Source: Lachnospiraceae bacterium UBA7205 (GTDB lineage: Bacteria; Bacillota; Clostridia; Lachnospirales; Lachnospiraceae). From it: a stretch of 61,150 nucleotides of DNA. The notes beneath the pieces are model-generated. The model was not told where the DNA came from. It searched no databases and saw only the letters and a list, made by a program, of their open reading frames with translations. Location: the NCBI GenBank assembly GCA_002490665.1, contig DKUL01000018.1, forward strand, positions 1 through 61,150. Direction: 5' to 3'. This document shows, one piece after another, positions 1 to 8,317 of the stretch. The position numbers and the translations under genes were made by a program. Position 1 is the first letter of the stretch. Each line of letters starts with the position of its first letter.

Positions 1-50
1 GAACCAACTCCCTTTTTATGAGCGAAAAACTGAAGATTTAACTTCATCAT
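1..50 (-). CDS. rpmA: 50S ribosomal protein L27, N-terminal fragment (runs off left edge)
   Basis: Only the first 16 codons are inside the window. They read MMKLNLQFFAHKKGVG, the Firmicutes form of L27 with a short extension before the mature AHKKG start. In this clade the extension is removed between the FF and the A-H by the cysteine protease Prp, whose gene lies immediately upstream. AGGAGG sits nine bases before the ATG and overlaps the prp stop region, so the two genes are tightly coupled. The call rests on the very conserved N-terminus and the rplU-prp-rpmA order. Confidence 0.93.
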   Translation of the reverse strand, partial: MMKLNLQFFAHKKGVG

Positions 51-54
51 GACA

Positions 55-405
55 CTACACCTCCTTGATTATGAGTTCAAAAACTTTTCTGCCTTTTCCT
101 TTTCTGCCATAATTACCGTAATCATGTTCAATTCCTTTTAACCCCAATACCATAGAATCCATCAAAAGCATTGTCTTTTCATTGATTTCATTCGGAAAGT
201 GACATTCTATCGTCCCTGCTTTTTCATCCGCATCGACAATTATCTTTTCCGCAGCCAGTTCTTCAATGGAATTGATGGTATTAATCACCAGTATCGAAAT
301 CGCTGCACATACAATATCTTTTCCGGACTGGTCAAAACCGGCATGTCCCATACAGGTAAAGCCGTTATACTGGTTGTTGGATTTAAAGATTACAATCGTA
401 GTCAT
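55..405 (-). CDS. prp: Ribosomal-processing cysteine protease Prp
   Basis: Prp removes the N-terminal extension of ribosomal protein L27, a step needed for functional 50S subunits in Firmicutes. The 116-residue protein has the family hallmarks: GHAG with the catalytic His at residue 21 and DIVCAAIS with the catalytic Cys at residue 33. It lies between rplU and rpmA, its invariable place in this lineage, and the L27 start just downstream carries a matching cleavage sequence. No clear Shine-Dalgarno precedes this ATG. The rplU stop is only 22 bases upstream, so translation may depend on coupling. Confidence 0.93.
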   Translation of the reverse strand: MTTIVIFKSNNQYNGFTCMGHAGFDQSGKDIVCAAISILVINTINSIEELAAEKIIVDADEKAGTIECHFPNEINEKTMLLMDSMVLGLKGIEHDYGNYGRKGKGRKVFELIIKEV

Positions 406-427
406 AATATTTCACGAACAACATCTA

Positions 428-733
428 TTAAGCGTTGATTTTATCAATCTTAACCCGAGTGTATGCTTGCCTATGACCGTTTTTCTTGTGATAGCCTGTC
501 TTTCTCTTGTACTTGTAGACGATAATCTTTCTGTCCCTGCCCTGCTCCATAACGGTTGCAGTAACAGTTGCATTTGCCACGTCTGAACCTACCTTGAGAG
601 AATCATTGCTAACAGCAATAACTTCGTCAAAAGTTACAGTGTTTCCTTCTTCTGCATCAAGCTTTTCTACCTTGATAACATCTCCTTCGGAAACCTTGTA
701 CTGCTTTCCACCTGTTGCAATAATTGCGTACAT
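428..733 (-). CDS. rplU: 50S ribosomal protein L21
   Basis: L21 is a 50S subunit protein that binds 23S rRNA. The 101-residue product starts MYAIIATGGKQYKV and ends with the usual basic segment (KRKTGYHKKNGHRQAYTRVKI), at the family's normal length. The start is set by AGGAGG about six bases upstream. It is first in rplU-prp-rpmA and has its own promoter and a structured leader, so it can be expressed independently of the rng gene upstream. Confidence 0.97.
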   Translation of the reverse strand: MYAIIATGGKQYKVSEGDVIKVEKLDAEEGNTVTFDEVIAVSNDSLKVGSDVANATVTATVMEQGRDRKIIVYKYKRKTGYHKKNGHRQAYTRVKIDKINA

Positions 734-754
734 ATTGCACCTCCTAAAAAATTA

Positions 755-815
755 CTCGCTAACTTTGGTGGCATTTCTATAGAATATAAAATGCGCTTCA
801 ACCTAGTTACGCGGC
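755..815 (-). promoter_or_regulatory. Candidate L21 leader RNA (ribosomal protein autoregulation)
   Basis: The untranslated leader of rplU, read on the minus strand, folds into nested helices. The outer stem pairs CGC-G-TAACT (about 805-813) with AGTTAGCG (756-763), with one bulged G. The inner stem pairs GCATTT with AAATGC (about 771-776 and 789-794). It lies between a strong promoter and the rplU ribosome site. Many Firmicutes carry an L21 leader of this kind, thought to bind L21 for feedback. I assign it by position and fold, not by a covariance-model search. Confidence 0.6.
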
Positions 816-825
816 ATACTCATAT

Positions 826-854
826 ATATTAGCATTGTCATGGATGGTTGTCAA
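826..854 (-). promoter_or_regulatory. Sigma-A promoter of rplU-prp-rpmA
   Basis: On the minus strand TTGACA (849-854) is followed after exactly 17 bases by TAATAT (826-831). This is a perfect -35 and a near-consensus -10. It lies in the rng-rplU gap and feeds the structured leader ahead of L21. Confidence 0.85.
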
Positions 855-897
855 CGCTTTTCGTAATAATTTTTTGCCAAAAATTTTCGTAAGGTGT

Positions 898-2121
898 TTA
901 TAAAAGTATCTGTTCAGCCAGTGATTTTGTTGTCTTTCTGCGGGTAATTTCAACAAGTCCAAGTGCGGTAATATCGACGACGGCCGTTAAAATGCGGTCC
1001 TTTTTTGCCAGATGCCTTAACTCCTGCAAAAGCATTTCATCTTTTTGCGCGTCCTCCATATTGATAAAATCTATCAGTATTATCCCGGAAAGGTTTCTTA
1101 ATCGAATCTGTCGCATAATTTCAGCTGCCGCTTCCATATTAATTTGATAAATATACTCCGCATTATCTTTTCTGGTAATATTTTTTCCGGAATTGACATC
1201 TATAACATACATTGCCTCTGTTTTTTCGATTACAAGATAGGCACCTGAAGGAAGCCAGACTTTCCTGGATAACAATTCGTGAACCTGCGTCTCCACACGA
1301 TAAAGCTTTTGCAGCGGGTAGTCAGCATCCTGATATAATATGATGTCGTGAAGCTGTTCAGGCATAGATACTGCTGCAAATTCCGCCGTTTCATGGTATA
1401 TCGTTTCATCGTCCGTAATAATCTGCTGATACCGGATTCCTTCATCACGCATGTTTGCAAGGTATGTCGGCAGGGACTGCCATATGCGGCTGTAGCATGT
1501 CCTGTGTATGCCTTCCAGCAGCAGCGTCGCCAGTCTGTCCTTTAAGCGGATGACCTCGTCCGTGACAGGCTGCAATGCATCGCAGTCGGGTTCGTCTGAT
1601 GATGAATCCAGTAATGATGCGGCATTTGTCCGTATGACAACACCACATTCGACATCCTGCGGAATCGCCGTGCGAAGCCGTTCCCTTTCTGATTTCGAGC
1701 ATTTCCTTGATACGCCTTTATATGTATTGGCATTGGAAACGACACTGTATTTGCCGGACAGGGACAGATTAATGGTAAATACTGGTTCCTTGGTACGCAC
1801 AGCCTCCTTTTCGAGCTGTACCAGTATTTCGTCACCTGCAACAATTCTGCCGTCATACTTGCGGTTTATGATGACTGGCTCATACGCAGGCTGAAGCGGC
1901 AGATATCCCTTTTTGCCTGGTGCATAATGGATGAATGCCGCATTGAGCTGCCGGACGACATTGATTACTTTTGCGACATAAATATCGCCAATGTTTACAT
2001 TTTCAGAAAGCATATCCGCAGCGGTAAAAGATACAGACACCATTTTATTTGCCTGTATGTCATAGGTAAATGACAGGATGCCATTCTTGTATTTCGTGAT
2101 GACATAACGCACATTGCTCAT
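898..2121 (-). CDS. rng: Ribonuclease E/G family protein (RNase G-like), short C-terminus
   Basis: Endoribonuclease of the RNase E/G family, acting on single-stranded 5' regions in rRNA and mRNA processing. An N-terminal S1-like segment (GDIYVAKVINVVRQLNAAF, then KKGYLP) is followed by the catalytic part with the two conserved metal-binding aspartates in YVIDVNSGKN and ILIDFINM. At 407 residues it stops at KSLAEQILL, just where the Cys-x-x-Cys zinc link would begin in RNase E and longer RNase G. Start: the ATG overlaps the upstream stop as TGATG, with GGGAG in place. A TTG one codon earlier is possible. Translationally coupled to the DUF2344 gene. Confidence 0.88.
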   Translation of the reverse strand: MSNVRYVITKYKNGILSFTYDIQANKMVSVSFTAADMLSENVNIGDIYVAKVINVVRQLNAAFIHYAPGKKGYLPLQPAYEPVIINRKYDGRIVAGDEILVQLEKEAVRTKEPVFTINLSLSGKYSVVSNANTYKGVSRKCSKSERERLRTAIPQDVECGVVIRTNAASLLDSSSDEPDCDALQPVTDEVIRLKDRLATLLLEGIHRTCYSRIWQSLPTYLANMRDEGIRYQQIITDDETIYHETAEFAAVSMPEQLHDIILYQDADYPLQKLYRVETQVHELLSRKVWLPSGAYLVIEKTEAMYVIDVNSGKNITRKDNAEYIYQINMEAAAEIMRQIRLRNLSGIILIDFINMEDAQKDEMLLQELRHLAKKDRILTAVVDITALGLVEITRRKTTKSLAEQILL

Positions 2122-2828
2122 CAATATTCACTCCCTGCAAAGCCAAGCGGTTCGAGCCGGACATCTTCTGGCGTTCCGGCGTTGAGATAGGTTTCCTCCC
2201 TGGTAATGAGCAGTCCGAATTCATCCAGCTCCTGATGGTTGTAATCATAAAACGCCTTGATAACAAGTGCGGGTTTTATGTTTCCGGCACTGCTGGCATC
2301 GACTGTCAGTATAATGGAGCCATTGGTTTCATCAAGGCAGCATGCGAAAATAAAAGGTTTCATATCAAAGGTGGATTCACTTTTCTTTGTTTTTTTCGTG
2401 ACCATGATTTCTTTCTGCGCGTAAAAGTCTGCAACAGCCTGCCCGGATAAAAAGGATGGCTGATATCCCTTCCGGAAAGCAACCGTATATTTCGCTGCAG
2501 CCACACTTGCCATGGCATTTCCCGCATTGTCAGGAAGAAGCCGGACTTCCAGAATCTCAATCCCCTCAGCCATCTGGGCATTTAACGCATTCATAAATTC
2601 CCTTGAACTGGTCAGGGAATTTACTTCTATGTCCATATATTCCCCATTGCTCTCAAGCCCGATACCTAATGGGGAAGCAAAGGACATAATCTGGTGCGGA
2701 CTAAATCCGGCAGAGTATGATATGTCAATTCCGGCACGGCGTATCGCTTTTTGAAAGTACCGCATGACATCCAGGTGTCCGATAAATTTGAGCACGCCAT
2801 GCTTTGAAAATTTTACTCTTAATTTCAC
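2121..2828 (-). CDS. Radical-SAM-linked protein, TIGR03936/DUF2344 family
   Basis: Conserved partner of a radical-SAM protein in clostridia, with unknown biochemical role. Family features are the start KLRVKFSKHGVLKFIGHLDVMRYFQKAIRRAG and, further on, SYSAGFSPHQIMSFASPLGIGLES. I take GTG at 2828 as the start, giving 235 residues: AGGAGG lies six bases before it, whereas the ATG at 2834 touches AGGAGG with no spacing. Longer upstream frames run into an inserted repeat (2851-2979). The stop overlaps the rng start. Gene order radical SAM - DUF2344 - rng - rplU is typical of the clade. Confidence 0.85.
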   Translation of the reverse strand: MKLRVKFSKHGVLKFIGHLDVMRYFQKAIRRAGIDISYSAGFSPHQIMSFASPLGIGLESNGEYMDIEVNSLTSSREFMNALNAQMAEGIEILEVRLLPDNAGNAMASVAAAKYTVAFRKGYQPSFLSGQAVADFYAQKEIMVTKKTKKSESTFDMKPFIFACCLDETNGSIILTVDASSAGNIKPALVIKAFYDYNHQELDEFGLLITREETYLNAGTPEDVRLEPLGFAGSEY

Positions 2829-2835
2829 TAACATC

Positions 2836-2994
2836 CTCCTACACAAATTCTTAACAATCAGCCGAAGGCTGACTGTTATAAGCATCAAGCCATGCAAAAC
2901 CACTTCGTGGTGGCTTGATGCTCCTCAGTCGCAAGGTCATTTCACGAACTTTGCAGCGAGTGCAAAGTTCTGGACGAAACTCCTACACAAATTC
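2836..2994. repeat. Small inserted repeat (family A, copy 1) bracketed by a 15-bp direct duplication
   Basis: CTCCTACACAAATTC occurs exactly at 2836-2850 and again at 2980-2994. The 129 bases between (2851-2979) form three hairpins: AACAATCAGCC/GGCTGACTGTT, GCATCAAGCCA/TGGCTTGATGC, and AACTTTGCA/TGCAAAGTT. The middle hairpin shares 27 identical bases (2882-2908) with the element at 35050-35222. There is no coding capacity. It looks like a non-autonomous mobile or structured repeat at the junction of two genes. I infer that the 15-bp repeat is a target duplication; its true ends are unknown. Confidence 0.7.
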
Positions 2995-4837
2995 CACTTT
3001 GAAATCTGGCGGCGCCGCAGGCACTGCACTGCTGCTTACAATTCGGGGTAATCTGCTCGTCAAGCGCACGCTGCCATTCTTTCTTTAAAAAATCCTTCGA
3101 GACACCGCAGTCAATAAAATCCCATGGGAATATCTCATCAAGGCCGCGCTCACGCGTTGTGTAAAAGCTTGTATCTATCCCACATTCTGCAAAGGTTTCC
3201 ATCCACACATCATGCTTATAGTATTCTCCCCACGCATCAAAGATACAGCCTTTTTGGTATGCCTTTAAAATTGGTTCGCACAGGCGCCTGTCGCCGCGAG
3301 CAAGGATTCCTTCCATGACGCTTGCATCTGTCTCGTGCCAGTTATACTTGATGCTTTTCTGGTTGAGCTGTTCCATGACAGCCCTTTTTGTCATATAGGC
3401 TTTCTCCAAAAATTGTTCTTTGGTACACTGGGAAGCCCACTGGAACGGCGTGAACGGCTTCGGAATAAAAAATGATGTGCTTGCCACAATCTGTACCTTA
3501 CCGTTTCTCTTCTCCTTTGGCACGGTATCATAATATGCCATTGCAATCTTGTTGGAAAGCTCCGCAATTCCCCGGATATCCTCTTGCGTTTCTGTTGGCA
3601 GCCCAAGCATAAAATACAGCTTTACCCGGTTCCATCCACCCTCAAATGCAAGCGTTGCACCCTTTAGAATGACATCTTCCGTAAGTCCTTTATTTATCAC
3701 GTTTCTAAGACGCTGGCTTCCAGCTTCCGGCGCAAATGTAAGGCTGCTTTTTTTGATATCCTGGACTTTTTTCATGACATCAAGGGAAAAAGCGTCAATC
3801 CGAAGTGACGGCAGGGAAATATTGACTTTCTTTTCATGGCATTTGTCTATCAGAAAGTTTACCAGCTCCTCAAGATGGGAATAATCGCTGGAGCTCAGGG
3901 AGCTAAGCGAAATTTCTTCATAGCCGGTGTTGTCAAGCATTTTGATGGCATAGTCCTTGAGCATTTCAACGTTCCGCTCCCTGACAGGCTTATACAGCTG
4001 TCCCGCCTGGCAGAAACGGCATCCGCGGATGCATCCTCTCTGGATTTCAAGCACAACCCTGTCCTGTGTGCATTTGATAAATGGCACAATGGGCTTTTCG
4101 GGATAATATGTATCAGAAACATCCTTGACAAGTTCTTTTACGATTATCCTCGGAATATCTGGTCTTGTTGGCAGAAAAGACTGAATCGTACCGTCTTCGT
4201 GGTAAGACACCTCATAAAACCGCGGTACATACATTCCAGGAAGCTTCGCGGCTGCATTCAGAAATTGCTCTCTGGAAGCTCCATTTTTTCTGTATTCTTT
4301 ATATAAATCCAGAAGTGTCCGGTATTGTGTTTCTCCCTCTCCGATATAGAAAATGTCAAAAAAATCGGCAATCGGTTCAGGATTATAGCTGCATGGTCCG
4401 CCGCCAATCACGATGGGATGTTCCCACGTCCTCTCTGCAGCCATCAGCGGTATCTGTGACAAATCCAGTATCTGCAATATGTTCGTATAGCACATTTCAT
4501 ACTGAATTGTAATACCTAGAAAGTCAAAGTCCCTGATGGCATCCTGTGATTCCAGCGCAAACAGGGGAAGCTGCTTTTCGCGCATCACCGCATCCAAATC
4601 AGGCCATGGGGAATAGACGCGCTCACACCATGTATCCGGAAAACAATTCAGCATATCATACAGAATCTGGATGCCAAGATGTGACATGCCGATTTCATAG
4701 ACATCCGGAAAGCACATTGCAAACCGGATATCAATCTCTTTTTTATCCTTTGTGACACTGTTTACCTCGTTTCCGATATAACGTGCCGGTTTTTCAACCT
4801 TTAATAAAATATCATCGCTTAAAGCTAATTTTCTCAT
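2942..4837 (-). CDS. Radical SAM protein, TIGR03960 family
   Basis: Large radical-SAM protein of the B12-binding-like/radical SAM class, usually found with the DUF2344 partner encoded next. The 4Fe-4S motif is visible as RGCIRGCRFCQAG (C-x3-C-x2-C). The N-terminal half carries a Rossmann-like region (FAMCFPDVYEIGMSHLGIQ) and an IGGGPCSYNPEPIADFFD segment. The end has another Cys cluster (CKQQCSACGAA). The last dozen residues (VSSRTLHSLQSS) are encoded by the inserted repeat; without it the frame would end ...GICVGGC. The substrate is unknown. 631 residues, start supported by AGGACAGG upstream. Confidence 0.87.
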   Translation of the reverse strand: MRKLALSDDILLKVEKPARYIGNEVNSVTKDKKEIDIRFAMCFPDVYEIGMSHLGIQILYDMLNCFPDTWCERVYSPWPDLDAVMREKQLPLFALESQDAIRDFDFLGITIQYEMCYTNILQILDLSQIPLMAAERTWEHPIVIGGGPCSYNPEPIADFFDIFYIGEGETQYRTLLDLYKEYRKNGASREQFLNAAAKLPGMYVPRFYEVSYHEDGTIQSFLPTRPDIPRIIVKELVKDVSDTYYPEKPIVPFIKCTQDRVVLEIQRGCIRGCRFCQAGQLYKPVRERNVEMLKDYAIKMLDNTGYEEISLSSLSSSDYSHLEELVNFLIDKCHEKKVNISLPSLRIDAFSLDVMKKVQDIKKSSLTFAPEAGSQRLRNVINKGLTEDVILKGATLAFEGGWNRVKLYFMLGLPTETQEDIRGIAELSNKIAMAYYDTVPKEKRNGKVQIVASTSFFIPKPFTPFQWASQCTKEQFLEKAYMTKRAVMEQLNQKSIKYNWHETDASVMEGILARGDRRLCEPILKAYQKGCIFDAWGEYYKHDVWMETFAECGIDTSFYTTRERGLDEIFPWDFIDCGVSKDFLKKEWQRALDEQITPNCKQQCSACGAARFQSGICVGVSSRTLHSLQSS

Positions 4838-4849
4838 ATAATACCTGTC

Positions 4850-6379
4850 CTACTGTGAAATCATCTTTCCGTCAACATCAAAAATATAGGGTATTCCGCC
4901 GATTTCAACAATTCCTGTCTGCATATTTCCATTGATGTCAAAATAGTAAATACTTCCGTTGATTGTTACCAGACCGACTGCCATATGACCATCTGCCTCA
5001 TAATATTTTGTTGAAACGCCGTCCGTAAACCAGCCGGTATACATAACGCCATCCGCCGCAAAAAGATAGGAGAGCCCATTCAGGTCAGCCACACCTGTTG
5101 TCATATGACCCGCTTGGTCAAACAAATACGTCTTACCTTCAATCGTCTGCCATCCCGTCGCGCGATGCCCATCTGCCATTGACAGATAATAACTATACAC
5201 GCCGTCCTGGAACCATCCATGCACCATGGAGCCATCTGCCGCAAAGAGATAGGTCTGGTCGCCGATTGTCTGCCAGCCTGTCTGCATAAGTCCTTTTGCA
5301 TCAAAATAATAATAGTTATTGGCTACAATGTTCAGTCCGGTGAGCATGTGTCCGTCCGTCGAGAAGAATCTTCTTCCGTCAGGCAAGTCAAGAAAACCAG
5401 TGTACATTGCCCCATCCGGCGCAAAGTAATATGACATGCCGTTAATATCCTGAAGTCCCGTAAACATTTTTCCGTCCGCGCCAAAAAAGTACATTCCGGC
5501 GCCAATCGGTGTAAATCCAACTGCCATGACACCATCCGGATGCAGGTAATACAGACTGTCTTCGAGCGGGAGCCATCCTGTTATCATGCGTCCTGCCGGG
5601 TCAAGATAATATTTTGCCGTACCTAAATCAAGCCAGCCGCGCTGCATTTTATAATTTATGTAGTAATACAGAAAGCCTTTTCTTGGTACCCATCCCGTAT
5701 TCACAATGCTTGCGGAATAATCCTTCAGGGCATAATCCAAATCCACATTGCCCTTTATTCCGGGAATGCTTCCTGTGCTTGAGTATTGCCATACGGACGC
5801 ATCCGGAATATCACAGCTGCCGTTCCACTGTGCTACCCACTTGTCAAAAAATATGGGTCCCAGCCTGTCTGTATACCATTTGGTGTTTGCGTAAACCATG
5901 GGATAATATCCCTCTGCCTCGAGTGTCGCACAGAAAGTATTCGCCATCAGGGACAGCATTTCCGGTGACAGGGATTTCTGGACATTATCCTCGACATCCC
6001 ACACCACAGGAAAAGACACCTGGACATTTTGAATCGCGTTTAACACAAACTGCGCCTCAAGCGCTGCCTCCTGAACATTTGTTGCATAAGAATAAATATA
6101 AACACCTGTCTTTATGCCCGCCTGCTGTGCGGCAAGCATATTATAATAAAAATATTCATCAATTCCTTTTAATGTGCTTCCTACCCGGATAAAGGCAAAG
6201 GTTACGCCGCTCTGTGCCACTGCCTGCCAGTTGACTGCCCCCTGCCATTTTGAAACATCAATTCCTTTTTCGACAACTGCCGCTTTTGACGGAATTGCCG
6301 GTATGCCACATAGCATACACACTGCCAGAAGCATACAAAGTATTCGTGTAAATCTGTTGGCTGATTTTTGTCTTTTCAT
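4850..6379 (-). CDS. Secreted GH25 lysozyme with C-terminal cell-wall-binding repeats
   Basis: Predicted exported muramidase that hydrolyses peptidoglycan glycan strands. Residues 1-33 form a signal peptide (basic start, hydrophobic core, PSKA before A34). Residues 38-220 are the GH25 domain: KGIDVSKWQG with D41, FAFIRVG, and VVWDVEDN with D128 and E130 as the likely catalytic acids. From about residue 225 to 509 there are repeats of the choline-binding type (Gly-Trp or Gly-Phe, then YYF, then DGxMxTG). The protein may remodel the cell's own wall or attack others. It lies 27 bases after hisB on the same strand, but its function has no link to histidine. Confidence 0.9.
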   Translation of the reverse strand: MKRQKSANRFTRILCMLLAVCMLCGIPAIPSKAAVVEKGIDVSKWQGAVNWQAVAQSGVTFAFIRVGSTLKGIDEYFYYNMLAAQQAGIKTGVYIYSYATNVQEAALEAQFVLNAIQNVQVSFPVVWDVEDNVQKSLSPEMLSLMANTFCATLEAEGYYPMVYANTKWYTDRLGPIFFDKWVAQWNGSCDIPDASVWQYSSTGSIPGIKGNVDLDYALKDYSASIVNTGWVPRKGFLYYYINYKMQRGWLDLGTAKYYLDPAGRMITGWLPLEDSLYYLHPDGVMAVGFTPIGAGMYFFGADGKMFTGLQDINGMSYYFAPDGAMYTGFLDLPDGRRFFSTDGHMLTGLNIVANNYYYFDAKGLMQTGWQTIGDQTYLFAADGSMVHGWFQDGVYSYYLSMADGHRATGWQTIEGKTYLFDQAGHMTTGVADLNGLSYLFAADGVMYTGWFTDGVSTKYYEADGHMAVGLVTINGSIYYFDINGNMQTGIVEIGGIPYIFDVDGKMISQ

Positions 6380-6405
6380 CAGTCAGCTTTCCTCCCCTTT
6401 TTGTT

Positions 6406-6996
6406 TTATAGACTGCCTTTGGTAGACAGCACATCTTTGATGCGTTCATCTTTGGACACCGCCATATCAAGCGCTTTTGCAAATGCCTTGAACACTGCCT
6501 CAATCATGTGATGACTGTTCTCGCCACTAAGCATTTTTATATGGATGTTCATTGCCGCACTGTAAGATATTGCATAAAAAAATTCTTTCACCAGTGATGT
6601 ATCAAAGCTGCCAGTCATATCGTTTGGAAAGTCACAGTCAAACTGCAGATAAGGACGGCCGCACAAATCAACCGCACACAGCGCCAGGGCATCATCCATA
6701 GGCAGGATAAAATAGCCATATCGCTTGATTCCCTTTTTGTCCCCCACAGCTTCCTTTATGGCACTGCCAAGTACGATACCAGCATCCTCCACCGTATGAT
6801 GACCGTCGACATCCAAATCACCTTTTATTGTAACTTCCAGGTCAAAAAAGCCATGTTTGGAAAAACCTTCGAGCATGTGGTTAAAAAAACCAATTCCTGT
6901 ATCCACACAGGACCTTCCTTCGCCATCCAGGTTCAGGCTCATGTAGATATCTGTTTCCTTTGTCACTCTCTTTACTTCCGCCGTTCTGCCCATCAT
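6406..6996 (-). CDS. hisB: Imidazoleglycerol-phosphate dehydratase
   Basis: Catalyses the dehydration of imidazole glycerol phosphate in histidine synthesis. The protein is monofunctional and 196 residues long. The metal-binding motifs are visible: GFFNHMLEGFSKHG and DVDGHHTVEDAGIVLG in the first half, and GENSHHMIEAVFKAFAKAL near the end. The start MMGRTAEVKR follows AAAGGATATC. Last of the four his genes here. Confidence 0.96.
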   Translation of the reverse strand: MMGRTAEVKRVTKETDIYMSLNLDGEGRSCVDTGIGFFNHMLEGFSKHGFFDLEVTIKGDLDVDGHHTVEDAGIVLGSAIKEAVGDKKGIKRYGYFILPMDDALALCAVDLCGRPYLQFDCDFPNDMTGSFDTSLVKEFFYAISYSAAMNIHIKMLSGENSHHMIEAVFKAFAKALDMAVSKDERIKDVLSTKGSL

Positions 6997-7018
6997 GATA
7001 TCCTTTCTATTTAGCTAT

Positions 7019-8317
7019 TTATGCCTGCTTTTCAAACCGCACATGAATGGAATTTGCGTGTGCGGTGAGTCCCTCTTTCCTTGCAAAAAGTTCAATATCC
7101 TCATGAACCTTTTCCAGCGCTTCCCGCGAATAGGAGATAATGCTTGATTTTTTTACATAGTCGTCCACATTCAGCGGAGAGAAAAATTTCGCGGTTCCAT
7201 TTGTCGGAAGAACGTGGTTGGGGCCGGCATAATAATCGCCAAGCGGTTCAGACGAATATTCCCCAAGGAAGATTGCGCCTGCATTTCTGATTTTAGTCAT
7301 GGTATCAAACGGATTTTTTGTCAGTATTTCAAGATGCTCCGAGGCAATCTCGTTTGCGGCATCGACAGCCGTTTCCATATCCGGCGCTACAAGAATATAA
7401 CCGTAGTTGTCCAGTGACTTTTGTATGATTTCCCTGCGCTCCAGTACCTTGACAAATGCGTCCACTTCAGCCGATACTTTTTCAGCAAGCGCCTCACTTG
7501 TCGTAATCAGAATTGCGGATGCAAGTTCGTCATGTTCTGCCTGTGACAGCAGGTCTGCCGCCACGTATCGTGGTGTCGCGCTCTCGTCGGCAAGTACAAG
7601 GATTTCAGAGGGACCTGCGATAGAGTCGATACTCACATGGCCATAAACAGCACGCTTGGCAAGCGCGACAAAAATATTTCCTGGTCCGACAATCTTGTCA
7701 ACCTTGGGAACCATATCTGTCCCATATGCAAGCGCTGCGATTGCCTGTGCGCCGCCAACCTTATAAATGGTGTCCACGCCTGCGATATCTGCGGCGGCAA
7801 GCGTTGCGGGGTTCACCTTTCCGTCTGCCCCCGCCGGAGTGGTCATGATAATATTGGGAACTCCCGCTACTTTAGCAGGAATGACGTTCATCAGCGTCGT
7901 CGACGGATAAGCCGCTTTTCCTCCTGGAACGTAGACACCAACATTCTGCATGGGGGTAATCTTCTGGCCAAGGATTGTTCCGTCTTCTTTGGCATCAAAC
8001 CAGCTGTTTCGCTTCTGTTTCTCATGATAACTGCGGATATTCGCAGCAGAGTCCTTCATCACCTGTATAAAATGTTCGTCCAATTCCTTGTATGCCGCAT
8101 CAATTTCTGCCCTGGTAACCTGAAAGGTTTCTTTTGTCGTCACACATTTGTCAAATTTCAGGGAATATTCAAAGATGGCATCCTCCTTACGGTTCTTCAC
8201 ATTTTCAATGATATCCGCAACGACTTTCTCATAATCACCATAATCATTCGTACTACGTTTTAATAAACTTTCAAGCAGATTCTGCCTGGTGTCATCTGTC
8301 AATTTTACAATTCTCAT
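7019..8317 (-). CDS. hisD: Histidinol dehydrogenase
   Basis: Performs the last two oxidations of histidine synthesis, histidinol to histidine, with NAD and zinc. At 432 residues the length is standard. Recognisable segments are VYVPGGKAAYPSTTLMNVIPA, VGGAQAIAALAYGT, DSIAGPSEILVLAD, AEHDELASA and GPNHVLPTNGTAKF, which hold the zinc and substrate ligands. The ATG overlaps the hisG stop as ATGA, and GGAGG is just upstream, so the two are coupled. Confidence 0.97.
   Translation of the reverse strand: MRIVKLTDDTRQNLLESLLKRSTNDYGDYEKVVADIIENVKNRKEDAIFEYSLKFDKCVTTKETFQVTRAEIDAAYKELDEHFIQVMKDSAANIRSYHEKQKRNSWFDAKEDGTILGQKITPMQNVGVYVPGGKAAYPSTTLMNVIPAKVAGVPNIIMTTPAGADGKVNPATLAAADIAGVDTIYKVGGAQAIAALAYGTDMVPKVDKIVGPGNIFVALAKRAVYGHVSIDSIAGPSEILVLADESATPRYVAADLLSQAEHDELASAILITTSEALAEKVSAEVDAFVKVLERREIIQKSLDNYGYILVAPDMETAVDAANEIASEHLEILTKNPFDTMTKIRNAGAIFLGEYSSEPLGDYYAGPNHVLPTNGTAKFFSPLNVDDYVKKSSIISYSREALEKVHEDIELFARKEGLTAHANSIHVRFEKQA

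Noticed and set aside
5614..6192. 192-residue plus-strand frame inside the lysozyme gene
   Set aside because: It is antisense to a clear GH25 domain and has no ribosome site or recognisable product.
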